From positions 3,224,001 to 3,288,000 of the forward strand of contig NC_088679.1 of NCBI RefSeq assembly GCF_950023065.1: DNA of 64,000 nt. The letters run 5' to 3'. This document shows, one piece after another, positions 44,980 to 56,900 of this stretch. Below the pieces are notes generated by a model. It saw nothing but the letters and a program-made list of their open reading frames with translations, was not told where the DNA came from and ran no database searches. The translations under genes and the position numbers were made by a program. The DNA comes from Planococcus citri (taxonomy: Eukaryota; Arthropoda; Insecta; Hemiptera; Pseudococcidae). Position 1 is the first letter of the stretch. Each line of letters begins with the position of its first letter.

Positions 44980-47900
44980 TCACTTATTGCCTCCGAAAAA
45001 GTTTTGCTGAAAAAAAATTTACCACAATAAATAATTAATTAGAAATTCAATACATATTTTTTTTTTTTTTTTTTTTTTTGGTAAATTTAAATCGTTTATC
45101 TGTAGAACATGTGACTAAGAAAGAGCATACCATGCCGGAGCTGAGCTGATGTAGTAGATTGCCTGATCCAGTTTGAGAACCGGTGAGACAAGTGGACGGT
45201 CTACGAGATCTGTTTAAACCAGAAGACCATAAATATGGCGAACTGCTGCTCGTATTTGGCATACTTCCACCCTAGAAAATTTATTTTTAAAATATTACAT
45301 TTTGGTAACTTACCTCAATAAAAATTACTTTCGTTAAATATAATTTAATTTCGTTACTATCATTTCTCGACCTCCAATATCATTTCTCAAAAAATACTCA
45401 TTACCTGTCTTATTATCGTAGATATGTATTGAAACCGTAAATCGTACCCATCCACGATGCTTCTGGCTTTTTTCATTTTTTTTTTTTTTTTTTTTTTTTT
45501 TGTTGTTTACTAAGCGAGGATGGTATTTTCAAATTTAATTCTACACACAAACAACACACGCACACGTACACAATCTATATTATAATTAAGCCAAATACTC
45601 ACTATCATGCTCCTTGCAAGCTGGAAAGATAAAATACACAGAATGAGTCATGAGATAAAGCTTTTAGAAAAATGGCTTATTAAATTAAATGATTTTTTGT
45701 TGTTTTTTCAACAAAAAAAAAAAAAAAAAAAAGAAAAGAAAAAAGAGATGGATTATAAGGTAGGTATTGGAAAAATAAACGAATAAATAAATAAAGGTTC
45801 ATGTTATTATAGTACATGCTTATATAGCTGAATGATCATTGCTCTAGGATTTTTCGTAAGCCCAGATTAGATTATCGTGAAATTTCGACTTTCGTTCAAG
45901 AAGTAAAGGTATTGAACAGAAAACAGAAAGATAAATTAGATAGGTAAATTAATTACAAAAAGGGTTGACAAATTTTATAAGCCGATGAATTATTTATTCG
46001 AATATATTTTTCGCTGATGAATTATTTTTTGTAATTTTGTATAAAACTCGTCATTTTAACGCTTTAAAATTCAAGTGATTTCCACATATTGAAGGTTTAG
46101 TTTAAGGGAGCTGAACTTGAAAATGGGAAAAATTCGATCTGAGCTGTCACATGTGTAATTTTTGCAATATTATTCTCATCTTAATCCGGAACTGTCCACA
46201 ATTCTTAGACCGACTTTTGCATAAATCATTCATGGGTTCTCAAAGTTGGATGTTTTTGACGTCATTTTCGTCAGGGGGGTGGGGGGCTTTCATCATTTTT
46301 ACATTGTCTAGATGTACTCAACTTGAGCAGCGCATTCCTCCAAAACTACGATACTTTGATCAAAACTGATTTCACATTTCAAAATGGCATTAAATTTTAA
46401 ACTTTTAAAGCATTTTGAAATTTTCAAAATTTGAAAGTAGAACTTTTAAATTGAAAGTTCAAGTTTCAACATGGCGCTGTAAGTGGGAGCTGCCATTTAA
46501 AATTGTGAAAAAATGTCCATAGATGTACCTTTTGATGCTTTTTTGAAATATTCAAGTTTCGAAATGGGATCTCCCAATGGAAGGGGAGCACCCCCACCCC
46601 CAATTTGGGGCAAAACTTTCGAAAAAAAATCTGAGGTATGTGATATATCGAATTGTATGTTTTTGGTAACGCTGAACACGAATATGACGTTAGATTTTTG
46701 ATTCGACCCCATCCACGGCCCCCAGCACCTCCCCAAATGGGGTAAAAGTTCAAAATAGGTTTTTTTTCGTGCGACATATCAAGTAGTATGTTTTTGGTGA
46801 CGTTAAACACGAATATGACGTCAGATTTTTGATTGGACCCATCCACGGCCCCCAGCACCTCCCCAAGGGGGTTAATCCCCCTCAAAAATGGTTTCAATTG
46901 CGTGACACATGAAATAGTATGTTTTCGATATCGCTGAACACGAATATAGCTGTAGTGTTTCAAATTGACCTCACCCATGGCTCCCAGAACCTCGCTCAAT
47001 TGGTAAAAGTCCAAAAAATCAGTTGGAGGCTGTAGATGGGGGTCCAACCAAAAATCTGACGTCATATTCGTATTCAGCGTCACCAATAACATACTATTTG
47101 ATGTGTCGCACGAAAAAACCCTATTTTGAAATTTTACCCCATTTGGGGAGGTGCTGGTGGTCGTGGATGGGGTCCAATCAAAAATCTAACGTCATATTCG
47201 TGTTCAGCAGTACCAAAAACATACAATTCGATATATCACATGCCTCAGATTTTTTTTCGAAAGTTTTGCCCAAAATTGGGGGTGGGGGTGCCCCCTTCCA
47301 TTAAAAGATCCCATCTCGAAACTTGAATATTTCAAAAAAGCATCAAAAGGTACATCTATGGAAATTTTTTCAGAATTTTAAATAGCAGCTCCCACTTACA
47401 GCGCTATTTTGAAATTCGAACTTCTAATTTGAAAGTTCAACTTTCAACTTTTGAAAATTTCAAAATGCTTAAAAAGTTCAAAATTTAATGCCCTTTTGAA
47501 CTGTGAAATCAGTTTTGATCAAAGTATCACAGTTTTGAAGGAATGCGCTGCTGAAGTTGAGTACCTCGAGACAATGTGAAAATAATGGAAGCCCCCCCCA
47601 CCCGCCCGCTGAGGGGGCTAGGACCAAACTGATTGCGGGTTTCTTATCTACTGGGTGGGTAGATATTGTAAACGAAGTTGGTGCAAAATCGAAAGACATG
47701 ACTCAAAAACGTTGGTCGAAATGACATGGAATGAACCACCTTCGAACTTTCCTTGATGGGATTTACAAAATTATGAGGGAGGCAGAGGCACAGAACCACA
47801 AAATTTTGGCCATGAAGTAAATAAATGTAAATATCGTGTGACATGACTCAATTATTGTTTCGTTACTCCTCAATCGAAAAGGTACCTCAAGTCGGATATT

Positions 47901-50900
47901 CGAAAATCGAGTTCCTCTTTCAAAATGAGACCAACCCCAGTCAACCTTCCTCCAAATTTCGTGAACCTACCACGATTTCAAAATAAAATTTATAAAAATT
48001 TTCATCAAATTTATCGAAAAATAGAAGAAACGAATAATAAAAGTCTTGAAAATAAAATCAAAAAATTGATTTTTTTTGAAAAAATTAATTTGTATATTAA
48101 TGTTTGAATTTGAAGTTAATTTTGGTTAAATTTAATATTAAAAGGAGTAGAATTATTACGCGTGACAAGGCGAAATATTGAAAAAAACTATGACACATGT
48201 CGATTTTATTCACGCTATATTTTGAAAATTATCAATTAACCGTACGTTTCGGCACTCTCGTTGCCTTCTTCAGCGGTAGAAACAAGACTGAATGTATAAC
48301 ACAATTACGCAAGTACAGAACATAGATGAAACGCAGTACATAGATAAAAAGATGAATGAGACTAGAAAAGACAGGAAAATTCCACACCACCTCAACCTAT
48401 AACCAGACGATAAATTTCGTTAAAATTAGACAAATCAGTCCTGAAATTGATCGCATTTTTGGCCTGATTGATGAAAATACATTCGAGAATTCGTCTTTTT
48501 AGGGTGTTTTTTTCAAAAGCCAAAATTTTAGTATTGTCAAAATCAAAATTATGCCCTGTCCTCGAATATGGTTACTATAATTTTAATCAGAATACTCCTA
48601 ATGTTGACAATATTATTGATAAACCTAGCATTAAATATTTCTCCATACCATATATAGGTAGGTACTTCAACAGAATTAAACACATAGTGAATAGTGATTC
48701 CACCAGAATTGCTGCCAATTGTAGCTAAACAACTTTTCGAATATGGTTACTATAATTTTAATCAGAATACTCCTAATGTTGACAATATTATTGATAAACC
48801 TAGCATTAAATATTTCTCCATACCATATATAGGTAGGTACTTCAACAGAATTAAACACATAGTGAATAGTGATTCCACCAGAATTGCTGCCAAAAATTGC
48901 AATAGTAATAAATTTAAATTTTACTCTAAACTCAAAGATACCAATGAAAAACTCAAATGTAGTAATGTGGTTTATTCTATAAAATGTAGTCAATGTGATA
49001 GCGTATATATTGGCGAGACAGGTACCTACCTATCGAATCGTCTTTACAGGCACAAATACGATGTACGTAATTCAAAAACATCTACTGCTCTGTGCGAACA
49101 TTCGAAAATGACAGGGCATAATTTTGATTTTGACAATACTAAAATTTTGGCTTTTGAAAAAAACACCCTAAAAAGACGAATTCTCGAATGTATTTTCATC
49201 AATCAGGCCAAAAATGCGATCAATTTCAGGACTGATTTGTCTAATTTTAACGAAATTTATCGTCTGGTTATAGGTTGAGGTGGTGTGGAATTTTCCTGTC
49301 TTTTCTAGTCTCATTCATCTTTTTATCTATGTACTGCGTTTCATCTATGTTCTGTACTTGCGTAATTGTGTTATACATTCAGTCTTGTTTCTACCGCTGA
49401 AGAAGGCAACGAGAGTGCCGAAACGTACGGTTAATTGATAATTTTCAAAATATAGCGTGAATAAAATCGACATGTGTCATAGTTTTTTTCTAAATTTAAT
49501 ATGATCACTTGAAATAAAATCTATCAAAATTTTCGTTAAATTGCTGAAAAAACGAGCCTGCGTGTTCCAATGCAGGATTATATGGAGCCAATTATAGCGT
49601 TTCCCCGTCTGTTTCTAATATTTATTATAAGGAATTTATGTACAAAAAAAAAAAAAAAAAAAATTGAGAATAATCGAGTTGCAAGTCGATCTGAAAAATT
49701 TGATTACGGTCTTAGATCCTCGAAGAGGTCTACGTTTGATAAAATATTGTAAAAATTGTGACGCAAGCTCAATAGGTTTCAATCTTTTCTCATTTTTGTG
49801 TTCAGCTCTCGAATTATTTCACACCTGGCAATTGGGTATGTAAATTTTTTTTCGTTTTTTGTGTCGAAAATTTATTTTTTTGTCTTATTGTCGCGTGAAA
49901 GTATCGCTAATCTTCAATTTTGAAAAAAAAATCAAAATCAAAATATTCGTTTTTACATGTACTATAAAATGTGGGACCTTTTACGAGATCACGAGCGCAA
50001 AATTGGCTCAAGTTGGAGCTCATCACTCGATTAAATCATCTTGTATAAATAGGATCTTAAAAAATAGGTATCCTATATAAACTTTATATAAATAGTAGGG
50101 GTAATATCAAATGCGGGTGGTTATTTCGAGAGCCTTTAAAGATGAGACATTGCCTCCAGAAAAATCTCATTACATAACATGTTAGGTGCAGGGTGTCGAT
50201 TAAACTGAAATTCTTTCAAATATGTAGGCAGGTACTGATGGGTTCATTTTGAAAAATATGTGCAGGCAAGTAGGTGGGATCCTACTTTGATCATTGAAAT
50301 AGAAAATATCGAGTGAAGGTCAAGAAAATGATGGGGGCTTTGAATAGGAAGCGGAAGGCATCGAAGAGTCGTGGATATTTAAACTTAATGTTCTCGAGTT
50401 GATGAGAAGGAATCGAATTTCACACCATGTTTCCATTGGAGTTGAACTACTTTCAACTTGAAAATTCAGTAAGGTAAAGTACCAGTTGTGGATAGGGGTC
50501 CCGGTTGTGGATAATCGTTCCTATGGGCTAAAAAAAAAATTATCGCTCGTATCTTTTTCTGTAACATTTAATCATTTCCTTGCATTCATGACAACATGAA
50601 AATTCACCCATGAAGTCTATGTACAAAAGCATTGAAGTTTCAAAATGATAAAAATGCAGATTTTAAAATTTTTTAGAAGGAAAATTTCAATGATGGAGAA
50701 AAGCGAGTCAAATATGTAATTTTTCATAACTGCGGAAGTTTTTGGGTAGTAATAAGATGAAATAACCACCTCTGCATATTTTTGAGAATTTTTGATTTCA
50801 TTTAGTACTATTTAGAGCAGTCTTTGTCCGCAACCGGGCCAGGGGGCCCGGTTAGCGGATAATTGGAAGTTTTTAAGATTCTCTACTAAGAAATGAAATA

Positions 50901-53900
50901 TTCTTGATTTTTTTTTCCTCCCAAGTATTATGTAGTTCAACAGTTACACTACACAACAAAATCAAAAAAATTTGAAAAAAGTTGAAATTTGGGCTTCTCA
51001 GAGCATGTTGAAAAAAGTATAACCACAACTGGTACTTTACCTTATAGGTATAAAATTCAACAAATATAGAAAAATTCATAATTGCACTTTTCAAATTCGA
51101 AAGTAGGTACAACTTTGAGAATCGAACTTAAACTCGAAACCGTGATTTGAAATTCTGAAAAAACCTGTACTTATCGAATAAGTGACTTCTTAAGTGATAA
51201 TGGTTCAAATACTTATTTGAATTCGGCGTCATTGAAAATTAACAAACCACATGCAAGATAGTATATTTTTCAACAGTTTTTAAGACTAGTTTTCCGAAAT
51301 GAAGGAGAGAGGGAGTTGGGAGGGGGTGAAAGCAGCATCGAAAAATAATTCAAATATGGATCTGAACTGTATGAGTAGGTATACATTTCAAAAATTCGGA
51401 CTTGAATTCTCAGAGGTTTGTCTCTTCTTTGAAGGCTCCCACACATCGAGGCAGAAAGAAAAATATTCTTTCATTAAAAGATACGAGCATTGTGATAGCG
51501 TGATGTCTGGTGGTGGGTGATTTAGTGAACAGGATCAATAATTTAAGCGATACGAAAAAACATAATAGGTATGGGGGTTCTTTGTAAAAAAAAAAGAAGA
51601 GGAAAAAAATATATGCTTAAAATTAACACATGAAAGCCACATTCTCCTTCAGAGTGAAAATTCAAATTCAAAATGAAAAAATAAATCAAATAAATGAAAA
51701 CGAAAATCAAACTCTTCGTAAATACACGACTCGACCTGTCCTGTTTGTTTTTTTTAAATTCTTTCAAATATGTATTCTAATTTGAGAAAAAATCATCATG
51801 CATTATCCCCTTTTTGAAGCGATATGCATACAGAAGTAAAGCCATATTTTAGCGCCTTTTCCAAGGACGGTTTCGTTCAGTATATGTTCATTTTTTCCCC
51901 CCGAGTATTCATCTGTGTATAAAAGTGACGGCCACGCGAGAACCTCGATTTTTTTTTTTTTAACAGAAAAAAGAAATTAAGTAAAATACTTAATGGTTTG
52001 TTCGATCATCCGCGTCTGCGATGCGACGATGGGTATTTAGGAAAGCATTATCATTATTAAAAATATCAATAGAAACTTTTCACAAACAACATAACATAAA
52101 GCATGGCGAGTGACAGAAACGGCATAGGTTTAATCGAAAGCAGAACATTAAAAAAGCCGATCATACATGAATTGTTTTATTCATAAAATTAGGTAGGTAC
52201 CTACGTACTATACTCGTAAGATGGAAAAAAGTTGCACTTTGAAGACCAAGACCTATATACTAATCATACCTTTGTTGGTTTGAAAATTGATACGTGTGAA
52301 TTAGAGGTGTAGCGAAGAGAGACGATGGAAATTATTTTATAATTTTATGAGTGAGGGGGGTGAGAAGGAGGAGGATGGTGGACCTGCAGTGGCGAAATGG
52401 GCGATGATTCTTCTCCTGTTCTGAAGGGTTTTGCGCTACACCTCTATGCAGGTTATTTTCTCAAATTCAGATTTACGATATAGTATTTCTATCTGAATGC
52501 AGAGAATCTGATATACGTAGACGTACATATACTCGAAGTTGTACGTTTCTATTTTTCTAACGAACTAGTTATTTATATTCTATATCAATCATAAATTTTA
52601 ATTTTATTGCTACACTGGCCAGTGAAAGAAAAACGAAAATAATAATAAGCCAATAAAAACATGAACACATTTTTAAACAACACATCACATGCTGCCAATA
52701 CGAGGTACATGAAATTAACAAAAAAAAAAAAATGAAAATTCTTTAAGCGGTCATTTCTTTTTGAAATATTAACACCGCGCCATTAAGCAGAAAACAAACA
52801 CGATAAACTGTTCGCTAAAAGTCAACAGAAAAAAAGAAAAAAAGGAAACAGAAACATGTAGATGAAGCTCAGTGTAGCTATTCAAATTTATTGAATTTTT
52901 AATCCAAAACATGTCGTATACTTGGTTTTATTATTAAGTAGATAATTGTGAAACATTTACGAATAGTCACGATGTCCTAAAAGTCTAATAATTGATGTTA
53001 GTTTAGGTAGGTACCTACTTTTAGTCGAATAGAATGCATTAGAAGTGTTGCGTTGAATACTTGGTTTAAATCACTTTTCCAGTTCCTCTATTAATCAAGT
53101 AGGTAGTGGGTAAGTAGGTATGGTGGTGTCTACTATACGATGTTGATATTTGGTAGTAATATCGCATAATTATTCGCCTGCAGTTTCTGCGAAGGCGAAT
53201 GCAAATTTACCACATTGGATGTTTAGTTTTGTAAAAGCTCGGATTAAATTAGATAATTTTCTCAAGTAATGTACTTTGGTGAAATTTCAATAGAGTCATA
53301 CGAGCAAACATGTTGATGTCTTATTCGTTAAATTAACGACAAATCAATCTAGAAAATTAAGTGCTGTATTATCGAATAATCTCTTGCTAGGGAGGTACAT
53401 ACAATCTCAACCGATAGAAATGTTTTTGAACAGGACGAAGCTGAATCGAAATAAAAAACATGTAAAATGAAATCATCAGCAACAATTTCAAGCGCTGAAG
53501 TGAATTTTTTGACTTTTGATGCATTAAAAAACGACAATTCTCTCCTCGAATTTTTTGGAAACGGTTTCGAATCGTTTCAAGCGGTTCTGGAGCCTCCATC
53601 AGATTTTTGAACATTAAAATTTCCACAAAATTTTACCTAATCAAGTTGAGAAGCTAAAATGTATTTTATACCCTAAAAAAACCATGCCTGAGACGATTGG
53701 AGGTACTTTGGAGCTATTTTGAAGCTTTCAGTTATATTTCGGATAATCTTTTTTTTGAAAAAAAATTTACACGCCATTTTTCAAAAATCAGTCTCTGCCA
53801 GTTCGAAATCTTGTAGACTATGTTTCTGCAGCGATTTCAAAATATTGAAAATGGAAGAAAAAAAATCGGAAATTCGGCTTACGCTCTAATTTTGACACGC

Positions 53901-56900
53901 TGAGTTCGCTGGAGACAGTTTTGGGTAGTTTTGAAGCTTTCGGCAATTTTTTGAAAATTCCACTTTTGATAAAAATCTCATAAAATTTATCAAAATCAAG
54001 TTTAGCGAACATGTTTGTGACCCAATTGACTAATTACACATTTTTTTTTTCAAAATTAGTCGATGTCGGTTCAGAACTGTAGGTATATTTTATCCAAATT
54101 ATCAAAATGAAGCCACTGGAGCTTCAAAAATCTGCTGAAGATTTCAGAACTGCTCAAAACAGTTCTCAATCGGAGGAGAGGAGGGGGGGGGGCACAGTGG
54201 GCTGTGAGCACCCTCAAAACGCCTGTAATTCAAAAACTTAATAATGAATCTTAAAACAATGGTACAATAATATCCTCCCTTATGTTTTTGGGGTCGCAGA
54301 ATACGAATTTGACAATATTTTTTTTGTAGGAGTGAGGGGCGAGGGGGTGAAGGGGGGGGGATGAAATTCAAAATTTGACAATAATGATGTGTGATATGTC
54401 GAAATGTATGTTTTTGAGGGCAATATTTTTTCGTAGGGGTGAATGGTGGGGGGATGAAGGGGGTAAAAACGGTGAAAAATTCAAAATTTGACTATAATGA
54501 TGTGTGAAATGTCGAAATGTACCAAGTATGAATAATTCAACTGAAAGTAAGTTCTTTTCATCAATTTACTGGATTTTAGTTTTTATAAAGTGATTATAGA
54601 GATAAAATTCATCTTAAAACTCCGTTTCTGCCTACTTGGCTGCATAAATTGGAATAGAAAAAATTTTCACACGTAGATGCACGGGAAATTCCGGTGGCTG
54701 GTAATACTTTGACCGAAAGTGACCCAACGACCTCCACAGTCAATTGTAGTGAAAAATCATAGTGAATTTTGTTAAAATGTTACAAATTTTTTCTTACTGG
54801 GACTTTGACGGCTCCCCTACATAAAATTCTTCATCCCCTACCCTTCACCCTTCCTTCACCTTCGAAAACGTACATTTTGACTTGAATTTTTCACCGTTTT
54901 CACCCCCTTCATCCCCCACCGTTCACCCCTACGAAAAAAATATTATCAGATTCGTGATCTACACCCTCAAAAACATACATTTCGACATATCACACATAAT
55001 TATGGTCAAATTTTGAATTTTTCACCCCCTCCATCCCCCACTATTCACCCCTACAAGAAAATATTGTCAAATTCGTATTCTGCGACCCCAAAAACATTAG
55101 GAGGATATTATTGTACCATTGTTTTAGGATTCATTGTAAGTTTTTGAATCACATGCGTTTTGAGGGTACTCACAGCCCACTGTGGGGGGAGGGGGGTAAA
55201 AATAACGTACCTACAAACTCAGTTTCAGATTTTTAGTTCAATTTTGCAAATTTTTTTCAAAACTAATAAGTAGGTACAACTTTTGAGAACTTGAAAAAAA
55301 ATCAATAAATTTCTAAAATCATGTCGAAGTGTCAAAAATGACTTTCGGATTTTTTTTCAGACTTTTAAAAACTTGGTAAAAATCCGGTAGCGTAAATTTT
55401 TACATTTTTTCTCACCAAAGAAGGGGGTTAGGAGGGATATTCTGAAAAAAAATAGGTATCTGTGTATTTGAAATCGTCATGCTACCAAACCTAATTCTTG
55501 CACATTAGATTTGAGAACATGAATATAGGTGCGTTATTTTTGAATTTTTTTTAGGGGGAGGGGTGATTTTGAAAACCTTGGATGAGTTTTTTTTGTAGAT
55601 GCTCTCATCTCAGAGAGGTTAGGGACTTGAATGGTGTTAGTTGAGAATTTTTCTATGAAAACATCGACTGCACCCCTCCCCCCTCCATCTGAATGCTGGG
55701 CTCTGCAATTTGTTCTTCCAAAGTACTCTACAGTCTTCAATAAAAACGTCAAAAATTTCAGAATAGGGACATTTCACCATTTTAGCTGGGAATAGGTAGG
55801 TACTCAATGAGGCAAAAATTACGAATTTTAAAAATCATTGAAAAGATCAGTGGATTTTGGAAATCATAGACTGGAGTGAGCGGAAGGGGGTGGGAGTGAA
55901 ATGGGTGTGTACTAAAACTATTGATAGCTTTCATAAAAAAAGAGATGTATTTAAAGTGGTGAAGTTTTAAGAGACCATTTCCAAAATGAAATGTTTTAAG
56001 GTAGGTAGAGGCTTTCAGTCAGAAAAATGCAAGACAAATTTCACTCTTGTCTTCTCTTGCACAGGCACAGTAAAATATTATTGTTTTTTGTTTCAAATTT
56101 CTTACACTTGACATCAGAAAACCAGTTTTAGTGAACGTTCTGTCGACATTCCCAAAATGATTTTTTTTCATTGACAAAATGACATGAAAATACTATGGGC
56201 AATTATTTCCAGTCTTCCCTCTCTCGTAAAAATCTCGAAACAGTCGATTCATCATTTTATGTTCTAAAAAAGTCGGCAAATTTCGAGCAAATTCAACAGA
56301 GACTGTAGTTTTGAGTTGAAAGTTACTCTGAAATTTTTTTAGTCCCGGAGGTGACCTTGAAGGGGAGTGTCGCTACCCTAATTGCTTTGGGAAAGATAAT
56401 CCAATCTTAAATGAAAGTAGGTATTTGAGATTCTATGTCGATCAATGCCTATTGCTGTCAAAATCTAAGACCACTTTTAGGGCTGTACTGAGCGGTTGAA
56501 AATTTGCAAATCGTTTATTTTCGGATTAATTCGCGTTTTAAACATTTTTTCTTCACAAAAATTTCGCAATAATTAGGCCAAAATATTGAAAGATATCATT
56601 TCCGAAACTGAAGGAAATATTTTGGAACACAGTGGTGCCAATTTTTTGGTCATTGCTGTCAATTTGAAAAAATCGAGAAAAATAGCCAAAAACTAAATTT
56701 TTTTTTAAATTTTTCGAACTATTTTCCCCTAAAACAGGTTGGGTAACGACACGAGCGAAAAAACACGATTTTTTCGGTAATGCCTCATTTTTGAAGCCTC
56801 ATTTCTCCCCTTCAGGAGCACCTTCCGAGCTAAAATTTTTTCTGAATAACTTTCAACTCAAAATAAAGGTCTCTAGTGAATATGATGAAAATCCGCCGAC

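Larger units (their letters stand above)
48182..49487 (+). mobile_element. Rearranged Penelope-like retroelement (3' part)
   Basis: The + strand part ends with a GIY-YIG endonuclease ORF and a 3' non-coding tail. At 48182-48561 the last about 375 bp of the same element (counterpart 49112-49487) is present in inverted orientation. Next come a forward partial copy of about 160 bp starting 'ctcgaatatggttac' (48562-48722) and then the same sequence again from 48738 onward. Head-to-head inverted ends and partial tandem copies are typical of Penelope-like elements. The reverse transcriptase is absent. Element boundaries at the outer ends are approximate. Confidence 0.85.

Noticed and set aside
45047..45130. 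Lys-rich SCYL2 C-terminus read through the poly-T tract
   Set aside because: A donor before it and an acceptor with an in-phase short last exon (QNFFGGNK) give a more credible end.
46466..47092. 208-codon ORF on the - strand
   Set aside because: It coincides with the family C left arm, and the same frame appears in pieces in every other family C copy.
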